Assembly: GCA_945878065.1 (NCBI GenBank)
Contig: CAMDXA010000004.1
Location: 34,697-98,696 of the forward strand
Reading direction: 5' to 3'
Length of the DNA: 64,000 nt
DNA from: Bordetella parapertussis
GTDB lineage: Bacteria > Pseudomonadota > Gammaproteobacteria > Burkholderiales > Burkholderiaceae_C
A model generated the notes under the pieces. That model did no database searches and had not been told where the DNA came from. It saw only the letters and a program-made list of their open reading frames with translations. Shown piece after piece: positions 25,906 through 34,006 of this stretch; the first letter of the stretch is position 1; the number at the start of each line of letters is the position of its first letter. Made by a program: the position numbers and the translations under genes.

Positions 25906-25976
25906 TTAGAAATTTGCACCTACGCCTATGGAGTAGGTCGTCGCAGTGTTAGTGCCGTCCCTAAAAAACTCTGACG
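25906..25976 (-). pseudogene. C-terminal scrap of an outer-membrane barrel protein
   Basis: Reading leftward gives EFFRDGTNTATTYSIGVGANF-stop, a last beta strand ending in Phe as in porins, with a stop just upstream. The next intact gene on this strand ends 7 bp further on, so only the final ~24 codons of the lost gene survive. Confidence 0.5.
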
Positions 25977-25982
25977 ATCAAA

Positions 25983-26426
25983 TTACCTTAACCCCAGCAA
26001 CGCCGCCATCAACTTATTTTGGTCAATATGGCTTGCAAATGCACCGATTTCTTTATTCACTTCTGGGTTGGACAGCAGTTCTTTGATCAGTTGTTGAGAC
26101 TGAGCTTCCAAGGCGCCTTGCAATGCAGGAAGTCCTTCTGTTTGCAGGGTGTCAATGGTTTGTTTTTTACAGTCGGTGATCAGAATTTTTTCAACATAGG
26201 CGGCAAAGTCTCGGTCTATATTGGTTTTGTCCGCAGGTTTTATCGCGGGAATTTCGGTCAATGCCGGATGTGCCACCATGGCTTTTACAACCCACTTCAT
26301 CAAGGTGACGTTGTCTTTGCCGCTGGAGGATTGCGCAAAACATTTCTTCAGATCCTCTGATGCGCTGGCAGACAAGGCCCAGCCGTGAAAGAAGCATAGG
26401 CACAGACTCAACAAAATGGCTCGCAT
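25983..26426 (-). CDS. Exported hypothetical protein
   Basis: A 147-residue protein with a clear signal peptide (MRAILLSLCLCFFHGWALSASA), so it is periplasmic or secreted. The mature region is helical and acidic/basic mixed, with two cysteines (LKKCFAQSS and ITDCKKQ) that could pair. There is a Glu/Gln/Leu-rich stretch (QGALEAQSQQLIKELLSNPEVNKEIGAF) near the C-terminus. No family is recognised. It is followed by a gap to the SOUL gene on the same strand and may share its transcript (42 bp). Confidence 0.62.
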   Translation of the reverse strand: MRAILLSLCLCFFHGWALSASASEDLKKCFAQSSSGKDNVTLMKWVVKAMVAHPALTEIPAIKPADKTNIDRDFAAYVEKILITDCKKQTIDTLQTEGLPALQGALEAQSQQLIKELLSNPEVNKEIGAFASHIDQNKLMAALLGLR

Positions 26427-26468
26427 GACGGGGTTCCTTGTGGCAGTGGCTTGTGAAATGTTCAGGTG

Positions 26469-27119
26469 TCAGGGCGCTTCTATTTCCACCATGATTTCAT
26501 TGCGCCGCCACATGGGCAGCGTCCATGGCGGGTCGTACCTCGCCAGCTGCGGCGTGCTTTTTGCACTCTGTGACGTGGACTTTAGCCATTGCAGCAGTTC
26601 GTCGGTTTTGTCTTGTACGCGCTGCAATGTGTTGAACCCTGAATAACTGTGTACCGCTACCAATTTTTCAGGCACTTCGGCCAAGGTCACTGCCGCGTTT
26701 TTGGGTTGAGGAATATTGGCCAGCGTGTATTGGCGCGGCATGGCAAATTGCACACGCCAGCGTTTTGCTGACTTCATGCCATTGGCGTTGTCGCCGGGCT
26801 CCATGGTCACGGGCGCAGTCATGGCGATCTTGGCAGACTGTGGCTCCATGGTCACGGGCGCAGTCATGGCAATCTTGCCGGAGGCTTGCGCACCGGGCAG
26901 TTGGTTGTTGCCAAAAATAAAATCCGCAATGCGTCTGAAGCCTTGGCTGCCTGCGTCATCCATGTCGCCGTCCACCCATGTTTGCGCAATCAGGTAGGGC
27001 GCATATTGCCGAATTTCAAACGGACCGGACTTGGAAATCACTTTGTATGCGGGTTCTTCAATGGCCATGGCAAAGGGTGTAAACAGAAAAATACAGGTAA
27101 AAATTAACAGTCTTTTCAT
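26469..27119 (-). CDS. SOUL-family heme-binding protein, exported
   Basis: A 216-residue protein (ATG 27119) with signal peptide MKRLLIFTCIFLFTPFAMA. It has the SOUL pattern: YKVISKSGPFEIRQYAPYLIAQTWV at the start of the mature protein, AFRRIADFIFG-type (GFRRIADFIFGNNQ), IAMTAPVTMEP, FAMPRQYTLANIPQP, and a C-terminal YDPPWTLPMWRRNEIMVE. SOUL proteins bind heme or other tetrapyrroles. A 45-bp tandem duplication (first ccatgg at 26801, second at 26846) repeats KIAMTAPVTMEP twice, in the loop that normally occurs once. It is divergent from the DUF2946 gene. Confidence 0.85.
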   Translation of the reverse strand: MKRLLIFTCIFLFTPFAMAIEEPAYKVISKSGPFEIRQYAPYLIAQTWVDGDMDDAGSQGFRRIADFIFGNNQLPGAQASGKIAMTAPVTMEPQSAKIAMTAPVTMEPGDNANGMKSAKRWRVQFAMPRQYTLANIPQPKNAAVTLAEVPEKLVAVHSYSGFNTLQRVQDKTDELLQWLKSTSQSAKSTPQLARYDPPWTLPMWRRNEIMVEIEAP

Positions 27120-27160
27120 GGTGTCTTGGGGGGTCAATGTCACATCAATTATTTGAAACT

Positions 27161-27178
27161 AGAATGCGTGCATGCATT
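27161..27178. promoter_or_regulatory. Palindrome at the DUF2946 gene start
   Basis: GAATGC-GTGCAT-GCATTC is an inverted repeat covering the ATG at 27172, in the 52-bp gap between the SOUL and DUF2946 genes. It could be an operator for the copper-type gene set, but this is a guess from its position. Confidence 0.3.
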
Positions 27179-27525
27179 CACTGAGACAAGCCAAATTTAT
27201 CGCCCGCTTCATGCTGGTGTGGTTTGTCTTTTCCATAGGGATTGCTTCAGCATCTCCTTTGGTGTCTCCCAAGGCCATGGAGTTGGTGTGTTCCTCGGGC
27301 GGTGTGATGAAGTTGGTGTCCAGCGATAGCAATAACGCTGACAAACACGACAACGCAATGCCCGATTGTGCCATGTGCATGTTGGCTGCGCTGCCTTCTG
27401 CACCCCTTGGCACCACCTTTGATAAGCCCTCTGATTTGTCGCATGCCCTGCATCCCCGAGCAGCGGCTCATATTGCAGCGGCCACTGCGCCCCCTTTACC
27501 GTCTCGCGGTCCGCCCGCACTCTGA
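27172..27525 (+). CDS. DUF2946 family protein
   Basis: A 117-residue protein with a signal peptide (ARFMLVWFVFSIGIASASPL). The mature part carries CSSGGV, and the DUF2946 signature DxCAMC is present in NAMPDCAMCMLA. Cys/His/Met-rich exported proteins of this family typically sit beside TonB receptors and copper-transport genes in proteobacteria, as here, so metal (probably copper) handling is likely. No good ribosome site is seen before ATG 27172. It lies upstream of, and is visibly less AT-rich than, the TonB receptor gene that follows. Confidence 0.75.
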   Translation: MHSLRQAKFIARFMLVWFVFSIGIASASPLVSPKAMELVCSSGGVMKLVSSDSNNADKHDNAMPDCAMCMLAALPSAPLGTTFDKPSDLSHALHPRAAAHIAAATAPPLPSRGPPAL

Positions 27526-27593
27526 ACTTCATTTGACGTCTGCGCCAAGTCTGTCTTGGTGTGTTTTGTTATTTTGATTTTCAGGAGATACTC

Positions 27594-29777
27594 ATGCGAG
27601 TTTGTGCTTGTGGAAGCCCTTCATTCATTAAAATTTATTTATGCAGTGTATTTTGTATCAGCTCAAGTTTCATTAGAGCTGAGGTATCAGTTGAAGAAAC
27701 TTTGCCAGCGATGACAGTAACTGCAACCAGAGAGCAGACAAAATTATCTGAAACACCATTATCTGTGGGTGTGATTGAGGGTAAATCTATTAGATTCACA
27801 AAGCCTACACACCCTCAGGAAATACTTGGACAGATACCCGGGGTTGCAGTGTCAGTTACCAATGGTGAAGGGCATCAAACAGCTATCAGACAAGGCTACA
27901 CCACTTCTCCCGTCTACCTTTTTCTCGAAGATGGTATCCCGATAAGAGCAACAGGAAACTTTAACCATAACTCTTTATACGAATTAAATATCCCGAGTGC
28001 TGGTGGCATTGAGGTCATTCGCGGACCAGGCAGTGCCCTATACGGATCAGATGCAATTGGCGGAATTGTGAATGTGCTGACTAGAACACCTTCAAATAAA
28101 AACTCTCAGGAGGTGAGTTTTGAGTATGGATCCTATGACTACGCTCGCATGTTAGTAGGTGTGGATCGAAATCTTGGCGATACAGGTGCATTTCTAGGTG
28201 ATATTAATTTAACAAACAGCCCAGGATGGAGAACAAAAACCGCATATGAGAGACAAAGTGTAAATTTAAGAATGGACTCAGAATACAGTGAAGATACACT
28301 CGTAAAAACCATTTTTGCATTTACTAAAATTGATCAGGAAACTGGAGCAAATAGTGCTTTGCCTTATTCTTATTACATGAATAGCCCAACTACGAATTTA
28401 AGGTCAGTGGCATACAGAAAAGTTAATGCGCTGAGGTTGTCATCTTCTATTGAAAAAGATCTCGGTCAAGGGCGTCTTTTAACCCTAACACCATATATTC
28501 GGAATAATAATATGGATTTAAATGGGTCTTACAACTTTACTGGGGATGCACGAATTGAAAAGACTGAAGTATGGTCAATAGGCCTGCTTTTAAAAGATCG
28601 TCAAGAATTTAAAGACACATGGAGTACAAAGTTAATTTATGGACTTGATTTAGATTACAGCCCAAGCACTAGAGACGAACAGCAAGTTGTATTTACTGCT
28701 GGAACAAATTACACCGATTTGGTAAGTGGTAATTCTCTATACAGACAATACACATCATATTCACTTGGCAGTTCACTCTATAACTATGATGTAACTTATA
28801 AAAATACTTCTCCCTATGTGCATTTAGAGTCTTCACCTGCATCAATAGTACATTTAAGTGCAGGCTTAAGATACGATGTGTCGTCGTACAAAATGGAAAA
28901 TAACCGAACTGCTGGGTATTTTACAAATGCTGCGGGTTCCTCTTATTACTATAGTCCTGCTAATGCTGAAGTTTCTTATGCAAGACTGAGTCCAAAAATC
29001 GGGGCTACATTAGAATTAAATGATCGTAATCATTTGTATGCAACATACAATCAAGGTTTTCGAACACCCTCCGAAAGCCAAATTTTTAGAGGCGGCAGAA
29101 GTACATTAACTAACGTAACAAATGCTAAAGCTGAAGCACTTGCACTTTCAAACGCAGCTAATTCATTAAAAGCAATACAAGCTGAACAATATGAAGTAGG
29201 TTTGCGAGGCAATGGCAAGAGCTATAAATATGATCTCGTAGTTTATCAATTGACTAAAAAGAATGATTTGCTAAGCTATAAAGACAGCACAGGATACGCT
29301 GTTCAAACCAATAATGGGGAAACCTCACACACTGGAATTGAGTTGGGATTAGAAAAGTCAGTAAGTGATCAATTCATTATTAATTTAGCTACTTCATATG
29401 CAAAGCATACGTATGTAAATTGGATAACTTCTACTATCAATTATTCTGGCAAAACTATTGAGCAAGCACCTAGCAAGTTGTCAAATATAAGACTTAATTG
29501 GTTACCAACAACCGAAACCACACTTCAATTGGAGTGGGTACATGTTGGAAGTTACAAATTAGACCAAGCTAACTTGTACGGAGATTATCCGGGTCACCAG
29601 TTGTTGAATCTCAGACTTAGCCAGAGGTTTTCAAAAGAAATTCAATTTAACACTCGATTAATGAATCTGACAAATATGCGCTGGGCTGACAGTGCATCTC
29701 AAAGTAGTGCGAGTGGCGCGTTGTATGCACCTGGTATACCATTCACGGCTTTCGCGGGACTGGAGTTCAAATGGTAA
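27594..29777 (+). CDS. TonB-dependent outer-membrane receptor
   Basis: A 727-residue receptor (ATG 27594 with CAGGAGA ribosome site). It has a signal peptide followed by TonB box-like MTVTATREQ. The plug domain is next (ETPLSVGVIEGKSI, LGQIPGVAVSVTNGEGHQTAIRQGYTTSPVYLFLEDGIPIRATG, SAGGIEVIRGPGSALYGSDAIGGIVNVLT). A 22-strand barrel then ends in GLEFKW. Receptors of this kind import metal chelates. The neighbours DUF2946 and PCuAC suggest copper, while iron siderophores and other chelates remain possible. The gene is much more AT-rich than the surrounding chromosome, which suggests transfer. It overlaps the next gene by 7 nt. Confidence 0.92.
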   Translation: MRVCACGSPSFIKIYLCSVFCISSSFIRAEVSVEETLPAMTVTATREQTKLSETPLSVGVIEGKSIRFTKPTHPQEILGQIPGVAVSVTNGEGHQTAIRQGYTTSPVYLFLEDGIPIRATGNFNHNSLYELNIPSAGGIEVIRGPGSALYGSDAIGGIVNVLTRTPSNKNSQEVSFEYGSYDYARMLVGVDRNLGDTGAFLGDINLTNSPGWRTKTAYERQSVNLRMDSEYSEDTLVKTIFAFTKIDQETGANSALPYSYYMNSPTTNLRSVAYRKVNALRLSSSIEKDLGQGRLLTLTPYIRNNNMDLNGSYNFTGDARIEKTEVWSIGLLLKDRQEFKDTWSTKLIYGLDLDYSPSTRDEQQVVFTAGTNYTDLVSGNSLYRQYTSYSLGSSLYNYDVTYKNTSPYVHLESSPASIVHLSAGLRYDVSSYKMENNRTAGYFTNAAGSSYYYSPANAEVSYARLSPKIGATLELNDRNHLYATYNQGFRTPSESQIFRGGRSTLTNVTNAKAEALALSNAANSLKAIQAEQYEVGLRGNGKSYKYDLVVYQLTKKNDLLSYKDSTGYAVQTNNGETSHTGIELGLEKSVSDQFIINLATSYAKHTYVNWITSTINYSGKTIEQAPSKLSNIRLNWLPTTETTLQLEWVHVGSYKLDQANLYGDYPGHQLLNLRLSQRFSKEIQFNTRLMNLTNMRWADSASQSSASGALYAPGIPFTAFAGLEFKW

Positions 29778-31141
29778 ATCGATTGACAAAAAATATATGT
29801 TGGCGTTTACATTTCTGGGCTGCATTATTTGCAACCCCATTTGTTTTGGTGGCAACTTTAACTGGTCTTTTATATGTATTTACACCTCAGATTGAAAATT
29901 ATTTATATAGTCATCTGGATCGTGTAAAAGTTCAATCTACAAACACAACGCTTGATGAGGCAGTGGCAGTAGCGAAATCTCATGCTCCCGCTGATTGGCG
30001 TCTGTATGCCATTTCACCTGCAAGCAGCGCTGATGAATCTCATCAAGTGGTATTTGTGCCACCTTCCGTTAAGAATTCCCAAGGAGGAGGAATGAATGCG
30101 GGGCATAACTCGCATTCACAGGCAAATACCGAAAATAACAGTCAATTTTTAAAGCCAGTTTTTGGTTTCCCAAAAAATGCACAAATCCTCTATATCAACC
30201 CTTACTCCTTAGAGTTTCTTGGTACTTTAGAGCAGCAAAATCGCTTTACGCATTGGTCAAAAAAACTTCACTCGACGCTTCTTCAGGGCAGTGATTGGCG
30301 CTGGATGATTGAATGGGGCGCAAGTTGGCTGTTGATAATGCTATTGACTGGTGTCATTTTGGCTTGGCCAAGAAGTTTGTCTGAATTGATGCCCGAAAAA
30401 GCTATCTCTGGTAGGCAAGCTTGGAAAAAATGGCATGCTTTTATTGGACTGATTTTTTCAATATTGAGCCTGATCATCATTTGTACTGGTCTTACATGGA
30501 GTCAATACACCGGTCAGAAAATTCGTTACTTGCGAGATATTTCTGGGCAAGCATCTCCTCAAGTTCCAGCTACTTTTCGTTCAGCTGTTCTCGAAAAAGA
30601 TAGTGCCTTGAGTATTCAGTTAGTTTGGGAGGAAGTGAAGAAATCATCTGGCTCTATCCGCATACAAATGATCCCTCCAAGTGATGCAAATGGTGTTTGG
30701 CGAGCTACACATATGGAAAAAACAGATCCACTCCAGAGGTTTGATCTTTTATTAGATGCGTATTCTGGGAAAGTGTTGTTTTATAGTGGATGGAAGGATC
30801 AAACACTTTTTGGTAAAGCCACAGCGATTGGTATTCCATTTCACAGAGGTGAATTTGGAATTTGGAATCAATTCCTGCTTTTTATTTTTGGTGCTGGAGT
30901 CATTTTCTCACTTATATCTGGTTGGACCATGGTTTTCAACCGGTTTAAGTGTGATTCGTTCTTTATTCCCCCTGTGCATATTGGTTCGTGGCGCGGAATA
31001 CCGATTTCGATTTGGTTACTTGCATTGGCTTTGTTATGCCTTATCCCATTGTTGGTTATTGGCTTTGCATTTATTATTTTTGCTGAAGCCATCCTTTTCT
31101 TTTTTGGTAATAAAATTTTTTTTCTACAAAGGAACAATTAA
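29771..31141 (+). CDS. PepSY-associated TM-helix protein
   Basis: A 456-residue inner-membrane protein. It opens with RLHFWAALFATPFVLVATLTGLLYVFTPQIEN, the standard start of the PepSY-TM family. Periplasmic PepSY domains come next (DEAVAVAKSHAPADWRLYAISP; INPYSLEFLGTLEQQNRF), and TM segments follow at ~WMIEWGASWLLIMLLTGVILAW, FIGLIFSILSLIIICTG, FLLFIFGAGVIFSLISG and near the C-terminus. A Gly/His/Asn-rich loop (GGGMNAGHNSHSQ) may touch metal. Family members next to TonB receptors act in reductive release or passage of metal chelates. It overlaps the receptor gene, so both belong to one AT-rich transcript. Confidence 0.87.
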   Translation: MVNRLTKNICWRLHFWAALFATPFVLVATLTGLLYVFTPQIENYLYSHLDRVKVQSTNTTLDEAVAVAKSHAPADWRLYAISPASSADESHQVVFVPPSVKNSQGGGMNAGHNSHSQANTENNSQFLKPVFGFPKNAQILYINPYSLEFLGTLEQQNRFTHWSKKLHSTLLQGSDWRWMIEWGASWLLIMLLTGVILAWPRSLSELMPEKAISGRQAWKKWHAFIGLIFSILSLIIICTGLTWSQYTGQKIRYLRDISGQASPQVPATFRSAVLEKDSALSIQLVWEEVKKSSGSIRIQMIPPSDANGVWRATHMEKTDPLQRFDLLLDAYSGKVLFYSGWKDQTLFGKATAIGIPFHRGEFGIWNQFLLFIFGAGVIFSLISGWTMVFNRFKCDSFFIPPVHIGSWRGIPISIWLLALALLCLIPLLVIGFAFIIFAEAILFFFGNKIFFLQRNN

Positions 31142-31353
31142 ATTTGAATACATATTTGGCAATTCAGGAACATCTAATAAGGATTTAAATGAATAAATTT
31201 TTTTCACGAAGAGGTTTGTTTGCGCGGTCTGATCCCTTGGATTGTCTCAATCACTGTGTGGTCTGCCTAGGCTTTAGGATATGCGCAAGGTACTCAAAAC
31301 TTCGACCAATCTATGTCTCTTCATTTCACTGTTTAATTAACTTAAGGTACATC
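31142..31353 (+). other. Possible broken small gene before PCuAC
   Basis: From ATG 31189 a frame reads MNKFFSRRGLFARS, and a second frame then continues LIPWIVSITVWSA-stop-ALGYAQGTQNFDQSM. The pieces look like one small exported protein with a frameshift and a stop. There is no family match, and it could also be chance. No other feature is seen in this gap. Confidence 0.3.
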
Positions 31354-31863
31354 ATGCACAAATTTGTTTCTTCATTTCTTGCTGGCTTCATTTTCTTGCT
31401 TTCAGCAACTGTAAGTACGGTCGCTGGCGCTCATAGTTTTCAAGTGGGCGATGTGTCTGTCAAACACCCTTATGCCATGCCTTCGGCACCCAGCAGTAAA
31501 AACGGGGTGGCATTTCTCAAGCACATCAAAAATTCAGGAAAGATCGCCGACCAATTGGTGTCGGTCAGAACCACCATTGCCAACAAAGCTGAGATCCATG
31601 AAATGAAGATGGATGGCGATGTAATGAAAATGCGAACCATCAGCGGAATCGATATTCCACCTGGTGCTGAAGTTTCTGTGGCCAAAGGAAACGCCAAAGG
31701 CTTTCACTTGATGCTGCTGGGTTTGAAAAAACCATTAAAGGACGGAGACAAATTCGCCATGTGGTTGACATTCAAACGTGCGGGCGAAGTCGAGGTGGAA
31801 GTATGGGTTCAATCACCTGCGGACGCAGGTAAACCCGAGAAGTCGCAAGAACATAATCATTGA
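31354..31863 (+). CDS. Periplasmic copper chaperone PCuAC
   Basis: A 169-residue protein with signal peptide (SSFLAGFIFLLSATVSTVAGA). The PCuAC (DUF461) fold carries the Cu(I)-binding pattern H-x-M...M...H-x-M: AEIHEMKMDGDVMKM, then GNAKGFHLMLLGLKKPL. There is an MPSAPSSKNGVAFL segment and a His-rich tail (EHNH). It receives copper in the periplasm for cytochrome c oxidase maturation. ATG 31354 (TAAGG site) is preferred over 31189, which would add a Cys-rich non-family prefix. The codon and base use is closer to the host than in the two genes before it. Confidence 0.9.
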   Translation: MHKFVSSFLAGFIFLLSATVSTVAGAHSFQVGDVSVKHPYAMPSAPSSKNGVAFLKHIKNSGKIADQLVSVRTTIANKAEIHEMKMDGDVMKMRTISGIDIPPGAEVSVAKGNAKGFHLMLLGLKKPLKDGDKFAMWLTFKRAGEVEVEVWVQSPADAGKPEKSQEHNH

Positions 31864-31958
31864 TTTGCAAAGACAAAAGTAATCAATAAACCCTTTTTCC
31901 CGTCTGTCAGTTGGGATGTGGTTTTTTTTGTATTTGTTTCTTTTTTTTGGAGAAAACT

Positions 31959-32684
31959 ATGAGATTTATTGCTAGAACGATGCTCTCTGTGCTCGTACTG
32001 TTCTTTTGCACTGTCTCATGGGCTATGAACGAAGAACAAATCATCGCAGCCTTGTCGTTGCCAGAAAACAGCACAGGCAATATTGCTGATGCGATTGAAG
32101 AGGCTACCGGCGCACGCGGTTGGATGTCAGCTGACATGAAGCCGATTTTTGACTCTCGGGTGGTGGGCCGTGCTGCCACAGCAGTGTTGCGCCCTGTGTT
32201 GAAGAACGATGCCCGCAAGTACCCGAACCTGGCTTTGGAATTGCTCGACCAAGCGCCTGCTGGTTCCATCTTGGTCTATGTGATGCAAGATGGCATAGAT
32301 ATCGCGGCCATGGGTAACCTCATGGGCACCACCGCCAAGGTGCGCGGTCTGGCGGGAGCGGTCATTGATGGTGCTGTGCGCGATGTGGCCGAATTGCGCC
32401 GCATTGGTTTTCCTGTGTGGTCACGCCGCGTTACGCCTGCCACGTCTGTGGGTCGTATGGTCGGTGTGGAGAAACAAGTGCCTGTGAAATGCGGCGATGT
32501 ATGGGTCCATCCCGGGGACTACATCGTTGGCGACACCGATGGTGTGGTGGTGGTGCCAGCGGCAGCAGCAGAGAAAGTCATTGCCTTGCTCAAGCAATAC
32601 GACGATAAAGAATCCAAGATGATTTCCATCATTCAGCAGGAAAAATCCATGCTCAAGGCTTTGGAAATTTACAACCGATACTGA
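31959..32684 (+). CDS. RraA/HMG-aldolase-fold protein with a signal peptide
   Basis: A 241-residue protein. The N-terminus (ATG 31959, GGAG site) is MRFIARTMLSVLVLFFCTVSWA, a clear signal peptide. The rest is the RraA-like fold: GRAATAVLRPVLKNDARKYP, LDQAPAGSILVYVMQDGIDIAAMGNLMGTTAKVRGLAGAVIDGAVRDVAEL, and HPGDYIVGDTDGVVVVPAAAAEKVI, including the G-x-GA-x-x-DG-x-x-RD active-site motif. Family members cleave 4-hydroxy-4-methyl-2-oxoglutarate or oxaloacetate, or modulate RNase E, all in the cytoplasm, so export is odd. It precedes a cyclase-family gene by 35 bp, suggesting a joint catabolic role. Confidence 0.85.
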   Translation: MRFIARTMLSVLVLFFCTVSWAMNEEQIIAALSLPENSTGNIADAIEEATGARGWMSADMKPIFDSRVVGRAATAVLRPVLKNDARKYPNLALELLDQAPAGSILVYVMQDGIDIAAMGNLMGTTAKVRGLAGAVIDGAVRDVAELRRIGFPVWSRRVTPATSVGRMVGVEKQVPVKCGDVWVHPGDYIVGDTDGVVVVPAAAAEKVIALLKQYDDKESKMISIIQQEKSMLKALEIYNRY

Positions 32685-32719
32685 TTTTCCAAAATTTTTA
32701 ATTCAGGGCCACACACACC

Positions 32720-33781
32720 ATGAGCCATTCGACGCGTTGGAAGCACAGACCGCCTGGCTCAACCTGGGGCGATTTTGGTCCGGATGACCAAGCGGGCCGC
32801 ATGAATTTATTGACCCCGGACAAAGTCATGCAAGGCATGGCCGAGGTCAAGCATGGCATCACGTTCAACCTGAGTTTGCCCTTGGATTTTCCGGGCGGTA
32901 GTGTGCTCAACCCCAGGCGCAGCGCTCCCGTGCTGCGCCCTACGGTGCGCAACGGCAAACCCAACATGAACTACCAACTGTGGTGCGATGACCCTTTGTG
33001 TACCGATGTGATCAGTGACGATTTGGTGGTCATGCATTTGCAGTACAGCACGCAATGGGACAGCTTGGCGCATGCGGGTTCTATGTTTGATGCCGATGGA
33101 GACGGCGTGCCTGAACCGCTCTACTACAACGGATTTCGCGCGGGTGTGGACGTAGTCGGGCCTGACAAAGCCGAAGGTGCGGGCATTTTTGATTTCATCA
33201 ATATTCCCAAAGTTTCCACCTCTTACGCAAAAGCATTGGGCATAGAGGTCATGGCAGAGCGCTGTGTGCAAGGCCGTGCGGTGATGGTTGATCTGCACGC
33301 GCATCTGGGGCACACCGGTGAGGCAGTGGGTTACGACACGTGGATGCGCATACTCGATAAAGACCGTGTCGAAATTGAAAGCGGAGACATGGTTTGCCTA
33401 CACACCGGCTATGGGCAGGTGCTGCTGGAAATGAACCGCCAACCGGATGCTGGTGTGTTGGCCCGCACCGGATGCGCATTGGACGGACGCGATGAAAAAC
33501 TCAAACAATGGATCACAGACAGTGGCTTGATTGCTTTGATCGCAGACAACTATGCAGTGGAAACCCATCCGGCATTGCCGGGCGACGGTGCCTGCGCCAG
33601 TTTGCCTTTGCATGAACACTGTTTGTTCAAACTGGGCGTGCATTTGGGGGAACTCTGGCACCTGACCCCGTTGGCCAATTGGTTGCGAGCGCATCAGCGA
33701 CACCGGTTTTTGCTGACGGCTCCGCCTTTGCGTTTGCCCGGTGCGATTGGCTCGCCTGCGGCACCGGTAGCTACTGTGTGA
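32720..33781 (+). CDS. Cyclase-family metal hydrolase (kynurenine-formamidase-like)
   Basis: A 353-residue protein of the PF04199 cyclase family, long subclass. It shows GDFGPDDQAGRMNLLTPDKV at the start, the STQWDSLAHAGSMFDADGDG metal-site block (W-D-S-L-A-H), LYYNGF, and HTGYGQVLLEM. In this family metal-dependent enzymes hydrolyse amides or lactones such as N-formylkynurenine or isatin. No signal peptide is present, in contrast to the RraA-like protein before it. It is probably co-transcribed with that gene. The substrate is not evident. Confidence 0.85.
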   Translation: MSHSTRWKHRPPGSTWGDFGPDDQAGRMNLLTPDKVMQGMAEVKHGITFNLSLPLDFPGGSVLNPRRSAPVLRPTVRNGKPNMNYQLWCDDPLCTDVISDDLVVMHLQYSTQWDSLAHAGSMFDADGDGVPEPLYYNGFRAGVDVVGPDKAEGAGIFDFINIPKVSTSYAKALGIEVMAERCVQGRAVMVDLHAHLGHTGEAVGYDTWMRILDKDRVEIESGDMVCLHTGYGQVLLEMNRQPDAGVLARTGCALDGRDEKLKQWITDSGLIALIADNYAVETHPALPGDGACASLPLHEHCLFKLGVHLGELWHLTPLANWLRAHQRHRFLLTAPPLRLPGAIGSPAAPVATV

Positions 33782-34006
33782 AAGCTTGTCTTTATTTGTA
33801 TTTTTGTAGTTGTCAATTCTTCAATTGATAATATTTTTGATTTAAATCTAGTAAAAAATCTTTTGATCAACATCAATATTTATCAACTGCGTCCGATCAC
33901 ATAATGGGGCTGAAGAAAACATGGTCGGCTTAGGTAATTTGGCCAGACCAATATGAAATATTGGATATCATTTTGACGTGTATTTTTTTGGAAATTGTGG
34001 ACATTT
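33782..34006. promoter_or_regulatory. AT-rich gap with an operator-like palindrome
   Basis: A 225-bp gap without a gene. TTGGCCAGACCAA (33939-33951) is a near-perfect inverted repeat resembling GntR/FadR-type operators (TTGGTCNGACCAA). A shorter palindrome, TCAATT-CTTC-AATTGA, lies near 33813-33828. It may hold the promoter of the gene at 34007. Confidence 0.35.

Noticed and set aside
26801..26877. The 45-bp repeat as a mobile or CRISPR-type repeat
   Set aside because: It lies inside the SOUL coding frame and keeps the frame, so it is an internal duplication.
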